A stretch of 64,000 nt of DNA from Anaerocolumna aminovalerica (lineage in GTDB: Bacteria; Bacillota; Clostridia; Lachnospirales; Lachnospiraceae), in the NCBI RefSeq assembly GCF_900115365.1, contig NZ_FOWD01000001.1, positions 186,001 through 250,000 on the forward strand. The letters run 5' to 3'. Under the pieces are notes generated by a model that was not told the origin of the DNA, searched no databases, and worked only from the letters and a program-made list of their open reading frames with translations. Positions 8,363 to 17,584 of this stretch are shown in pieces (position 1 is the stretch's first letter; each line of letters opens with the position of its first letter). Both the position numbers and the translations under genes were made by a program.

Positions 8363-10138
8363 ATGGCTGTATATATAATACACAGGTCAAAAGAGCCGGA
8401 AGAATATGAAGAAATGGAAAAATATGAAGAGCCGGAGGAACATGAAGAAGCAGAAGAATATAGGGAAGTGGAAGAAAATAAAGAAATAGAAAAAAATAAA
8501 GAAATAGAAGAAAATAATAAATCAGAAGAATATGCAGCTCAGGGAGAATATACAGAACTGGGACGGCATGAAAAACCGGAAAAAATTAAAGTTGATCCAA
8601 CGGATCCTACTACCATACCCAAATTCGTGGATCCAATGCCAATACCAGATGTAGCAGAGCCTGTTAACCAATATGATTCATCAAAGAAACAGGAGTTGTT
8701 TTATAATATTACAATGCGGCAAGGTAAGCATAGATTTCATAGGTATTTTCCGCTAACAAACATTTGGGGATACAATGGAACTTATCCTGGTCCAACCTTT
8801 GAGGTTGAAAAGGATGTACCAATTAAAGTAAAATGGGAAAATAAATTACCAACGAAACACATCCTTCCGGTAGACCATACTCTTCATGGAACTATGGATA
8901 CTCCGGATGTAAGAACAGTAGTGCATCTTCACGGTGCTAATGTTGCTTCTGACAGTGACGGGCATCCGGATGCATGGTTTTCAAGAGATAATAAATATGT
9001 AGGACATAAATACACCCGGGAAGTATACGAATATACCAATCATCAAGCTGGAGGTATCTTGTGGTATCATGATCATGCAGTAGGAATAACCAGATTAAAT
9101 GTATACGCAGGATTAGTCGGCTTTTACTTTATAAGAGATTTTTTAGAGAGAAGATTAAATCTGCCGAAAGGTCCTTACGAAATACCAATTATGATTCAGG
9201 ATAAATCATTTAATAAGGATGGATCATTATTCTATCCGGATAATGCAACACCGCCTGTTGATAATCCCATTCCGTCAATACCTCCTGTTTTCTTTGGAAA
9301 TACTGTAGTGGTAAATGGTAAACTTTGGCCATACCTAGAAGTCGAACCCCGTAAATATAGATTTCGGATGTTGAATGGCTCCAATGCAAGGGCTTATGAA
9401 CTTAAATTAAGTAATGGAGCTAAATTCCATCAGATTGGTACTGAATTAGGATTACTGCATCATCCTGTTGATATTGATTCCTTTATTCTGGAACCGGCTG
9501 AAAGGATAGATTTAATAGTAGACTTTTCACAATATAAAGGCCAGGAGATTATCTTAGAAAACATTGCTCAAGGTCCACCTAGTCCAGGCATGGAAAATAT
9601 AATGAAATTTAAAGTAGGCAAAAGATTATCTTGCCCGGACACAAGTACGATTCCCACAGAACTGATGCCTGTTCATAAAATGGATCCCAAGCTAGCAGTC
9701 AAAGAGAGAACAATGCAGTTAGTTGAAACAACAGATCATTATGGAAGAGCACAGCATTTACTGAACGGTAAAATGTGGGATGCACCGGTTACTGAAACAC
9801 CTAAATTAGATACCATTGAAATATGGCATTTTGTAAATAATTTTGCTTTTCCTCATCCAATGCATGTTCATTTGGTGCATTTTGAGATATTGGGAAGAAA
9901 GGTGTTTACACCAAATGATTTTGATGAACATGGAAACTATAAATTTGATTTAAACAGTTTAACTCCTCCCCTTAGTTATGAAACAGGGCCGAAAGACGTG
10001 GTAAGAGCAGAACCGGGGCAAGTAACATCAGTTATTATGCACTTTAAGGAACATGTTGGAGATTATGTATGGCATTGCCACATTCTAGAACATGAAGATA
10101 ATGATATGATGAGGCCAATTTTAATTGAAAATAAATAA
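8363..10138 (+). CDS. CotA-like multicopper oxidase with Glu-rich N-terminus
   Basis: 591 aa laccase/bilirubin-oxidase-type enzyme resembling the Bacillus outer spore coat protein CotA. All four copper-site motifs are present: HLHG (His188/His190), WYHDH (His236/His238), HPMHVH (His498, 501, 503) and HCHILEHEDNDMM (His571, Cys572, His573, His577, axial Met582). The copper centres therefore look functional. No signal peptide is seen, which fits a spore coat location. The first ~75 residues are a low-complexity Glu/Lys/Tyr tract of repeated EEYEE/ENKEIE-like units that is not part of the oxidase fold. ATG 8363 follows GGAGGTG. Confidence 0.9.
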   Translation: MAVYIIHRSKEPEEYEEMEKYEEPEEHEEAEEYREVEENKEIEKNKEIEENNKSEEYAAQGEYTELGRHEKPEKIKVDPTDPTTIPKFVDPMPIPDVAEPVNQYDSSKKQELFYNITMRQGKHRFHRYFPLTNIWGYNGTYPGPTFEVEKDVPIKVKWENKLPTKHILPVDHTLHGTMDTPDVRTVVHLHGANVASDSDGHPDAWFSRDNKYVGHKYTREVYEYTNHQAGGILWYHDHAVGITRLNVYAGLVGFYFIRDFLERRLNLPKGPYEIPIMIQDKSFNKDGSLFYPDNATPPVDNPIPSIPPVFFGNTVVVNGKLWPYLEVEPRKYRFRMLNGSNARAYELKLSNGAKFHQIGTELGLLHHPVDIDSFILEPAERIDLIVDFSQYKGQEIILENIAQGPPSPGMENIMKFKVGKRLSCPDTSTIPTELMPVHKMDPKLAVKERTMQLVETTDHYGRAQHLLNGKMWDAPVTETPKLDTIEIWHFVNNFAFPHPMHVHLVHFEILGRKVFTPNDFDEHGNYKFDLNSLTPPLSYETGPKDVVRAEPGQVTSVIMHFKEHVGDYVWHCHILEHEDNDMMRPILIENK

Positions 10139-10283
10139 TCACCAGAAGATAAGGAATCCAAACAGATAAAAATTAAAAAGTGATAAGATAGAGAAAAAAA
10201 TAAGTAATAAATTAAAATATTTTATTAAAATTAAAACAGATGAAAAGATAATGGTTAGAATTAAGTATAAAAATAACTATTGG

Positions 10284-10349
10284 AAACTGTCATTCTTAAG
10301 AAATAAATTCAACAAAGTTGAATTTATACTTAGAATGACAGTTTTTTTA
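10284..10349 (+). terminator. Strong terminator after multicopper oxidase gene
   Basis: A long hairpin with outer arms AAACTGTCATTCT/AGAATGACAGTTT and inner arms AAATTCAAC/GTTGAATTT, then seven T. The rest of 10139-10517 is AT-rich with no gene. The CTGTCATT/AATGACAG arms recur in the next terminator. Confidence 0.85.
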
Positions 10350-10517
10350 CCTTTTTGTAACTTATTGAATTGCAATTATGTATTAAAAGAGGATCGTTAT
10401 TTTAATGAAGGGGATAATAGGATGCACTAATATAAAAATTAGAATTACTCAGCTTTTCTTACATCATATAATAAATTCACTCATATATTAAATCAAGGAC
10501 TTTAACCAGAGGTAATT

Positions 10518-11798
10518 ATGCAGATACATATTGTTCAACCAGGGGAAACAGCTGAATCCATAGCAAATTTATATGGACTTCCTGTAGAAAGATTAATTAT
10601 AGAAAATGCTATAATATATCCCAATAATTTAGTAGTTGGTGATACCATTGTTATATTATATCCTGAGATAACCTATACCGTTCAAGAAGGTGACACGTTA
10701 GCAGGTATTGCAGAAGCATATGGTGTAACTGTAATGGATCTATTAAGAAATAACCCTTATCTTTCAGATAGGGAATATTTAACACCTGGAGAGACCATCA
10801 TTATTCAGTACGCAGATCCCAAAATAAAAAAAATTGCTGTTAATGGATATGCGTATCCTTTTATTGAAAATTCCATTCTTAGAAAAACCTTACCTTTTCT
10901 AACTTACCTAAATATCTACAGTTACGCTGCTACACCAGAGGGTAATTTAATTAATATAAACGATACTGAGGTTATTCGGACAGCTAAAGAATACGGGGTA
11001 GCACCTATTATGTTAATAACATTTCCAGAAAGTGAAAATAGGGAAAATGATATTACACATAGAATACTTACTAATAAAGAGGTTCAAAGTCGTTATGTTA
11101 ATGATGTTTTACACTTTTTAAATACAAAAGGATATTATGGGGTGAATTTTGATATAGTATATATTTTTCCGGAGGATCGGCAATTATATATAGAATTTAT
11201 GGTAAATTTTGTTAGTGTTATCAGAGAGCAAGGATATCAGGTGTTCAATACATATGGTGCTAGTACATTTGAACTATTAACAGGTATTGCATACTCTGAA
11301 CTTCAATATGCAAACATAAGTGATTATGTAGACTTTACTATTCTTTTGCCTTACGAATTGGGGTTTTCTATTGGAATCCCTCTTAGCACTATAACTTTTA
11401 ACACAGTTCAGCAGTTTATTGATATTGCTATTACACTAATACCACCTGAAAAGTTACAAATAGGTTTATCTACAATTGGGTATATATGGGAGCTTCCTTT
11501 TCTGGAATGCATTAGCAGAGGTAATGCCATATCTAATACTGCAGCTGTAGAATTAGCCCGGGAAAATAATGTACCAATTGAATATGATGTGTCAACAGAA
11601 TCTGCTTATTTTATATTTATACAAGGTAATGAAGAATTCTTTGTACAATTTAAAGATGCACGTACTATAAATGCCTATGTTCAAGAAGTTGCAAAAACCG
11701 GATTAGGTGGTATAGCTGTTTGGAATGTTATGAATTTTTTCAATGACCTATGGTTGATTGTTAATTCTCAATTTGAAATAGATAAAGTTATAATGTAA
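10518..11798 (+). CDS. LysM-GH18 protein (SleL/YaaH-like), catalytic Glu missing
   Basis: 426 aa. Two LysM domains (about 1-47 and 51-98) are followed by a GH18 chitinase-like barrel, the arrangement of spore cortex-lytic N-acetylglucosaminidases SleL/YaaH. Family members have a DxxDxDxE-type motif ending in an acidic DFE-like triplet. Here the corresponding region reads GVNFDIVYIFPEDR, with Asp212 kept but Val214 where the catalytic Glu is expected. One base change (GAA to GTA) would explain it. The protein probably binds peptidoglycan or cortex but may not cleave it. The start ATG 10518 follows AGAGG. Confidence 0.85.
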   Translation: MQIHIVQPGETAESIANLYGLPVERLIIENAIIYPNNLVVGDTIVILYPEITYTVQEGDTLAGIAEAYGVTVMDLLRNNPYLSDREYLTPGETIIIQYADPKIKKIAVNGYAYPFIENSILRKTLPFLTYLNIYSYAATPEGNLININDTEVIRTAKEYGVAPIMLITFPESENRENDITHRILTNKEVQSRYVNDVLHFLNTKGYYGVNFDIVYIFPEDRQLYIEFMVNFVSVIREQGYQVFNTYGASTFELLTGIAYSELQYANISDYVDFTILLPYELGFSIGIPLSTITFNTVQQFIDIAITLIPPEKLQIGLSTIGYIWELPFLECISRGNAISNTAAVELARENNVPIEYDVSTESAYFIFIQGNEEFFVQFKDARTINAYVQEVAKTGLGGIAVWNVMNFFNDLWLIVNSQFEIDKVIM

Positions 11799-11814
11799 AA
11801 GAAACATTACAAAG

Positions 11815-11902
11815 CTGTCATTATAAAACTTTTAGAAACAGAATCTTAATTGTGAAGGCAGGATTCTTCGGCTAAAAGCTTTCAGAATGACAGTTGTTTT
11901 TT
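11815..11902 (+). terminator. Nested-hairpin terminator after LysM-GH18 gene
   Basis: The left arm begins CTGTCATT and continues into CTTTTAG. The right arm is CTAAAAG...AATGACAG followed by TTGTTTTTT. An inner GAATC/GATTC stem sits in the loop. The outer arm matches the terminator at 10284-10349. Confidence 0.75.
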
Positions 11903-12075
11903 GCAACAAACATTAGGTTATTTCTCTTACATTTTGGTTAAATTTATGATAGACTAGGTTGTAAAGGATACATAACTGCTGAATTAAGATTCTATAATAT
12001 AATACATATAATAGTATATAATTTTTGTATACCGTATTTAATATTTAAATAAGTACATATTTAAGGAGATTACTG

Positions 12076-13053
12076 ATGAAAGAAGTTAATTTTGGAATTA
12101 TAGGTTGCGGAAATGTAACTGAGGTAAAGAGCGGTCCTGCTTTTCAAAAGATTGAAGGGGCAAATCTATTAACAGTTATGAGACGTAATGAGGAAAAATT
12201 AATAGATTATGCCAAGAGGCATAATGTGCCCAAATATACAACGGACTATTTAGAGTTATTAAAAGATAAAGATATTGATGCTGTATATATTGCAACCCCT
12301 CCTAATATGCATCATTTTTATACCCTGGAAGCTGCAAAATATGGTAAGGCAGTTTATGTTGAAAAGCCAATGGCTATGACAGTAGCGGAATGTGAAGAAA
12401 TGATTCAAGTTTGTAAGGATAATAATGTACCGTTGTTTGTGGCTTATTATAGAAGAGGACAAGATAGATTTAATAAAGTAAAAGAGCTAATAGAATCCAA
12501 GGATATTGGTGAAGTAAGATCTTTTCAATATTTCTATACTTCCGGTATTCCAAAAACAGATCCTAACCGCTCATGGCTTCTAAGTAAAGAGGTGGCAGGC
12601 GGGGGATTATTATATGATATAGGCTCTCATATGATTGATACTATGATTTATTTGTTTGGGGAGGTTAAGCAGGCAACAGGAATATCCTGCAATCAAAGTA
12701 AAGCATTAAATGTAAATGATGTTACTTCCGGTATAATCCAGTTTAAAAACAATATTCAAGGAAGTATACAGCTTTCTTTTAACGGAAATGAAAAACGGGA
12801 TGAATTAACCATAATTGGAAGTAAAGGCTCAATAAAGTTATCCATTATGTCATATGATAATTTATCTGTAATAAAAGAAGATAAATCATATGAAATCGAA
12901 TTTCCACAACCGGAGCATGTCCAGCTGCCCCTAATAAAAAGAGTGGTGAATACTTTATTGGGGAAGGATAATTATGACACCAGCGGGGTATATGGACTTA
13001 GAACCCAAGAAATATTAGAGACATTTGAAAATAGTACAACAATCAAATATTAA
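12076..13053 (+). CDS. Gfo/Idh/MocA family NAD(P)-dependent oxidoreductase
   Basis: 325 aa. The N-terminal Rossmann fold begins with FGIIGCGNVTEVKSGPA and has the family signature VEKPMAMTVAEC; the C-terminal alpha/beta domain follows (GGGLLYDIGSHMID). These enzymes oxidise or reduce sugars, inositols and related compounds; the substrate is not predictable. ATG 12076 follows AAGGAG. A methyltransferase gene lies 131 nt downstream, with no evidence for a joint function. Confidence 0.88.
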   Translation: MKEVNFGIIGCGNVTEVKSGPAFQKIEGANLLTVMRRNEEKLIDYAKRHNVPKYTTDYLELLKDKDIDAVYIATPPNMHHFYTLEAAKYGKAVYVEKPMAMTVAECEEMIQVCKDNNVPLFVAYYRRGQDRFNKVKELIESKDIGEVRSFQYFYTSGIPKTDPNRSWLLSKEVAGGGLLYDIGSHMIDTMIYLFGEVKQATGISCNQSKALNVNDVTSGIIQFKNNIQGSIQLSFNGNEKRDELTIIGSKGSIKLSIMSYDNLSVIKEDKSYEIEFPQPEHVQLPLIKRVVNTLLGKDNYDTSGVYGLRTQEILETFENSTTIKY

Positions 13054-13183
13054 TGAAAATAAATATTAAGAACTAAATTGTGGGTGTATTAGATAAAATA
13101 TGAAGGTATATGATATGTTAAAGTAAAAATGGATTATAAGATAAAGATTACTAATAGGATGAGAAATAGGTGAATGGGAAAAT

Positions 13184-13837
13184 ATGAAGATTGAGAAAAT
13201 GAGTGACTTTTTTACTGCCCGTGTGGACGGATATGATGATCATATGCTGAATAATGTAGAAGGGTGTAAAGACGGTTATATTAAGATGGCTGAATTGCTG
13301 CCCCCGGATATGGTTCAATTATTAGATTTAGGCTGCGGTACCGGATTAGAGATTGATGAGATATTTAAAAGATTTCCTTTTGTTAATGTTACTGGTATCG
13401 ACCTGACCAAAGCAATGCTTGATCAATTAAAACGAAAACATCCGGATAAAAATATGGTGCTGATAAATGAAAGCTATTTTGATTATGATTTCGGAACTTC
13501 TCTATATGATGCAGCCGTTTCTTTTCAAACAATGCATCATTTTTCACATGATGATAAAATTAAACTGTATTCAAAGATTCTGGCTGCCTTAAAAGAGGAT
13601 GGCCAATACATAGAATGCGATTATATGTTGGAAAAGCAGGAGGATGAAGACTTTTATTTTAGTGAAAATAAGAGACTTCGTAAAGAATATGGCATTAAGG
13701 ATGGGGAGTTCTATCATTATGATACTCCATGTACAATTTCTAATCAAATTGATTTGCTTTTAAAAGCCGGGTTTCAGAATGTGGAAATGAAATGGAGAGA
13801 AGGGAATACTACATTACTAGTTGCTAAAAAATATTAG
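13184..13837 (+). CDS. Class I SAM-dependent methyltransferase
   Basis: 217 aa with motif I LLDLGCGTGLEIDEI and motif-II region VTGIDLTKAMLDQL, followed by FQTMHHFS. It is a small-molecule-type methyltransferase of unknown acceptor. It resembles the methyltransferase at 51202-51843 in length and motifs (GCGTGLE, MHHF/LHHF), so the two may be distant paralogues. A strong terminator follows immediately. Confidence 0.85.
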   Translation: MKIEKMSDFFTARVDGYDDHMLNNVEGCKDGYIKMAELLPPDMVQLLDLGCGTGLEIDEIFKRFPFVNVTGIDLTKAMLDQLKRKHPDKNMVLINESYFDYDFGTSLYDAAVSFQTMHHFSHDDKIKLYSKILAALKEDGQYIECDYMLEKQEDEDFYFSENKRLRKEYGIKDGEFYHYDTPCTISNQIDLLLKAGFQNVEMKWREGNTTLLVAKKY

Positions 13838-13850
13838 ATGGAACCGAAAA

Positions 13851-13930
13851 AACAATCTTAATGATGAAAGCCTATATCTTACTTTGCATAGTAATTTAAG
13901 ATATAGGCTTTCATCATTAAATTGTTTTTT
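13851..13930 (+). terminator. Long-stem terminator
   Basis: The left arm AACAATCTTAATGATGAAAG (13851-13870) continues into CCTATATCTTA. The matching right arm is TAAGATATAGG continuing through CTTTCATCATTAAATTGTT, then TTTT. The stem of about 30 bp is unusually long. Confidence 0.85.
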
Positions 13931-14022
13931 GGATAAGCTTTTAATAAAGTTATTAATAACATTTAATTCGTCATATATAAAAACTGCCAATTAAAGTCAT
14001 ACCTTAATCAAGACAAAATGTA

Positions 14023-14433
14023 CTATTTATTATTCAGTAAATTATAATATTTTTCTTCATTCATATCCCATCGAGAAGGTAAGCCAATTATATTACCTAT
14101 TAATGTCCCACAGAATGCAGGTAAAAAAGATATCGTTAGTTTATTAAAGCCACTACCAGTGACTACTAAATATATTATAGAAGTTACGAAAATGATGATA
14201 CTAGTAATTATAAGGTTGTATAATATATACATTAGTTTACCTTTTTTTCTATTCTTTTCCCAATTTATAATGAATTTTTCGTCATCTGTATAAAATATTC
14301 TTGATATTTTGCTTGATTTTATCTTATTTGATTTAATTAAATACTTAAATAAAAGGCGTGTAACAAGATATATAATAAGAAAAATAGCCAATATTTTTAG
14401 TACCCCCATATTGAAACCTAACTCTTTGGTCAC
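14023..14433 (-). CDS. Hypothetical small membrane protein
   Basis: 136 aa with three hydrophobic segments (about 9-30, 68-91, 97-115) and a basic, Lys-rich cytosolic stretch between the first two. The start is GTG at 14433, with GGGGAGG seven nt upstream. It is convergent with the methyltransferase gene and shares the terminator region. No family is recognised. Confidence 0.6.
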   Translation of the reverse strand: MTKELGFNMGVLKILAIFLIIYLVTRLLFKYLIKSNKIKSSKISRIFYTDDEKFIINWEKNRKKGKLMYILYNLIITSIIIFVTSIIYLVVTGSGFNKLTISFLPAFCGTLIGNIIGLPSRWDMNEEKYYNLLNNK

Positions 14434-14809
14434 AGCAATACCTCCCCAGGTTATTTATACTATATGATAAAATACCATTGTAAATATAATTTATTATACC
14501 ACATATTGGTTTATTATGTTTGACTTTGAAGTAAGCTTCCAAAGATATCTTTATTATTTTTAAGTTTTTGTTCTCTCCAATGACTGTATTTTTGCCATTC
14601 TACAACTCTATTCTTTTCTTTTATAGCAAGAAGAGTGTCCTACTACTCCCACCTCAATTATTTCGATTTCTACTTGTGTAAATTAATGGGTGATATTTGA
14701 TATATAGTATCTAAAAATATTTTTTTTACAGTATATCTAAGATTTTTTCACTATCGGGATCAATGGGCTTTTGTTACACTAAAATTACAATAACAAAGGG
14801 GGATTTAAA
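14434..14809 (+). promoter_or_regulatory. Intergenic region ahead of N-glycan locus
   Basis: No gene is seen in these 376 bases. Close to the GH85 start is an inverted repeat CTTTTGTTA (14768-14776) / TAACAAAG (14791-14798), just before the GGGGG ribosome site. It could be an operator or a small hairpin covering the translation start. A clear -35/-10 pair was not found. Confidence 0.35.
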
Positions 14810-17569
14810 ATGAAAAAAATTTTAAAAGCAAAAACAAGAGCAGTTGCTGTTGTGTTGGCTTGTACATTAGTCCTGGGCATGTCAGGATGTAAAGCCAAAG
14901 ATGACAGTAAAAGTGTGGTGAGTGACAAAATCAGTTATACCCTTACAGAAGAAGCAAATCAAGAAATTGAATTACCAAATTCACCTATATCTTCATTTTG
15001 GTTTCCGGCAGAACTTCTGACGTGGAATTCGGAAGAAGATACTGATTTTGCCTACAATGTAAGCACAGTACCCTTACAGGAACGTGTTGAAAAAGATAAG
15101 TTGAGTACAATTAATAGCACTCAGAATAAAGATACAAAGGTAATGAACAGCAGTACAAGTGGAAATGCACCACATGGAAAAAGCAAGTTTTCAGCCAATA
15201 CATTTTCTCACTGGCAATACATAGACACGTTGGTTTATTGGGGAGGATCTGCCGGAGAAGGGATTATTGTACCACCAAGTCCTGATGTAACGGATGCAGC
15301 TCATAAAAACGGTGTTCCGGTTCTTGGCACAATATTTTTCCCAATGCTTGAACATGGTGGTAAAATAGAATGGTTAAATGATTTTCTTAAAAAAGATGCC
15401 GCCGGTAATTTCCCAATGGCTGATAAACTAATTGAAGTTGCAGATAAATACGGATTTGACGGATGGTTTATAAATCAGGAAACACAGGACTCCTTAACTA
15501 AGGATCATGCAGTACTGATGCAGGAGTTCATAAAGCAATGCAAGGAAAAGGCACCGGAAGGCTTCCAGATTGTATGGTATGATTCTATGACAAAGAACGG
15601 AGAAATGAACTGGCAGAATGCATTGACTCAGGAAAATGACATCTTTATGATTGATTCTGCGAAGAATAAAGTTGCAGATAGTATGTTCTTAAATTTCTGG
15701 TGGGGAAGGGATGAACTTAAAAATTCCAGAGAAAGAGCAGAACAGCTTGGTATTGATCCTTATGAACTATATGCTGGGGTTGATATTCAGGCAAACGGTG
15801 TTATGACACCTGTGGAGTGGAAGAATTTTGAGAATGGCTCTCCATCTGTCACATATACATCACTGGGACTGTATTGTCCAAGTTGGTCATATTTTGCGGC
15901 AGAAACCATAGATGCTTATGACAAAAACGAAAGTCGTTTATGGGTTAACGAACATGGAAATCCTGCTATTGATACTAAGGTAAGCGGAAGTACATGGAAA
16001 GGTATTTCTACATATGTAGTTGAGCGCAGTGTTGTTAAAAAAGCACCTTTTGTAACTAATTTTAGTATGGGTAATGGATACAGCTTCTTTATTGATGGCG
16101 AAAAGGTTTCAAACCGTGACTGGAATAACCGGAGTATGGCTGATGTAATGCCCACATACCGCTGGATCATGGATTCTGAAGGCAATAATGATCTAAAGGT
16201 TTATACAGACTATGCAAATGCATACTATGGGGGAAATTCCTTCCGCTTCTATGGTAATATGGATGCTAATAAAAAGACAGAAATTAAATTATTTGCATCG
16301 GATTTAGCTATTGAAAAGTCCATGACAGTTTCCACGGCATTAAAGGCTTCCCATAAAACCATAGCTAATCTGGTATTAACGATGGATGATGGGTCAACTA
16401 AAGTTGTGAAAGGGGATAAAGCAGTATCCACGGACTGGACAGTAGTAGGATTTGATGTTTCTAAATTAGCAGGAAAAACAGTACGTAATATTTCTTTATC
16501 AATTGCAGCAAAGGAGAAAGCTTCCGGTTATGAGCTTTTCTTAGGAAACCTGTCAATTTTAAATGGAGCCTTAGAAATTACAGATGTAACATCTGCCAAG
16601 GTAGAGGGATGTGTTTTTGACGAAGAAAATATGTACGCCGGTGTTCGTCTATCCTATGAGCCATCGGGTACAGAAAATATTAAGAACTATGAAATATACA
16701 GAATAAACCAAGATAACAGTAAATCTTTATTATCAGTTACAACGAATCCTTGCAGCTATATTGACCGTCTTGAAAGAAGCGGAGAATCCTTAACTACTAC
16801 ATTTGAAGTGGTTGCAGTGAATTATGAAGGGGTTCGGGGTAAAGGTGCTACAATTTCAATAGAATGGAAAGATAACAGTATACCTAGAGCAGACTTTAAA
16901 GCATCTATAACATTGATTCCTGAGGGCGGTTCTGTAACCTTTGAAAGTATAAGTACCCAGAATACAGAAGGTCTTTTATGGGAGTTTGAAGGAGCTGATG
17001 TAACAACAAGTGAAGAGGCTTCTCCTACCGTTATCTACCAGAAGGAAGGTACATATAAAGTGTCATTGACTGCTAAAAATGCCAAAGGTGAAGATAAAAA
17101 GGAAATAGAAGGTTTCATAACTGTAAGTAATAAGGCAAAAGATGGTCTTGTGAACCTGGCATTAAATCAGAATACAGAAGCCTCTGCTTATGTAAATGAA
17201 AATGAAGCGCCTACCTTTGCTGTAGATGGAGATTATTCTAAGAAATGGTGTGCTACCGGAAATCCGCCTCATACCCTTACTATTGATCTGGGAGAGGTAA
17301 AAACTATCAGTCAGATAGCAATTGCCCATGCTGAAAAAGGAAATGAAAGTCCGGATATGAATACACAGAAATACAAATTTGAAGTAAGTACTGACGGCAA
17401 TGAATTTACGGAGATTGTAAATATAACAAAGAATAAAGAAGGCATGACACTGGATACATTTAAGGCTGTTGATGGCAGATATGTACGTTTGGTTGTAGTA
17501 AAACCTACACAGGGTGGTGATACTGCCGCAAGAATTTATGAAGTAGAAGTATATGGAATAAACAAGTAA
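14810..17569 (+). CDS. GH85 endo-beta-N-acetylglucosaminidase lipoprotein
   Basis: 919 aa. It has a lipoprotein signal with lipobox GMSGC (Cys27), then the GH85 catalytic barrel (about 60-400) with LVYWGGSAGEGIIVPP, VLGTIFFP and GWFINQET. The catalytic pair is Asn222/Glu224, as in ENGases. A beta-sandwich region follows (about 400-590), then fibronectin-like and PKD segments (about 590-775) and a C-terminal F5/8-type (CBM32-like) domain (about 780-919). The enzyme cuts the chitobiose core of N-glycans outside the cell, releasing high-mannose glycans from glycoproteins. It heads the locus with mannosidases and an ABC importer, which supports that role. Confidence 0.93.
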   Translation: MKKILKAKTRAVAVVLACTLVLGMSGCKAKDDSKSVVSDKISYTLTEEANQEIELPNSPISSFWFPAELLTWNSEEDTDFAYNVSTVPLQERVEKDKLSTINSTQNKDTKVMNSSTSGNAPHGKSKFSANTFSHWQYIDTLVYWGGSAGEGIIVPPSPDVTDAAHKNGVPVLGTIFFPMLEHGGKIEWLNDFLKKDAAGNFPMADKLIEVADKYGFDGWFINQETQDSLTKDHAVLMQEFIKQCKEKAPEGFQIVWYDSMTKNGEMNWQNALTQENDIFMIDSAKNKVADSMFLNFWWGRDELKNSRERAEQLGIDPYELYAGVDIQANGVMTPVEWKNFENGSPSVTYTSLGLYCPSWSYFAAETIDAYDKNESRLWVNEHGNPAIDTKVSGSTWKGISTYVVERSVVKKAPFVTNFSMGNGYSFFIDGEKVSNRDWNNRSMADVMPTYRWIMDSEGNNDLKVYTDYANAYYGGNSFRFYGNMDANKKTEIKLFASDLAIEKSMTVSTALKASHKTIANLVLTMDDGSTKVVKGDKAVSTDWTVVGFDVSKLAGKTVRNISLSIAAKEKASGYELFLGNLSILNGALEITDVTSAKVEGCVFDEENMYAGVRLSYEPSGTENIKNYEIYRINQDNSKSLLSVTTNPCSYIDRLERSGESLTTTFEVVAVNYEGVRGKGATISIEWKDNSIPRADFKASITLIPEGGSVTFESISTQNTEGLLWEFEGADVTTSEEASPTVIYQKEGTYKVSLTAKNAKGEDKKEIEGFITVSNKAKDGLVNLALNQNTEASAYVNENEAPTFAVDGDYSKKWCATGNPPHTLTIDLGEVKTISQIAIAHAEKGNESPDMNTQKYKFEVSTDGNEFTEIVNITKNKEGMTLDTFKAVDGRYVRLVVVKPTQGGDTAARIYEVEVYGINK

Positions 17570-17584
17570 GGAGTAAAGCTAATT

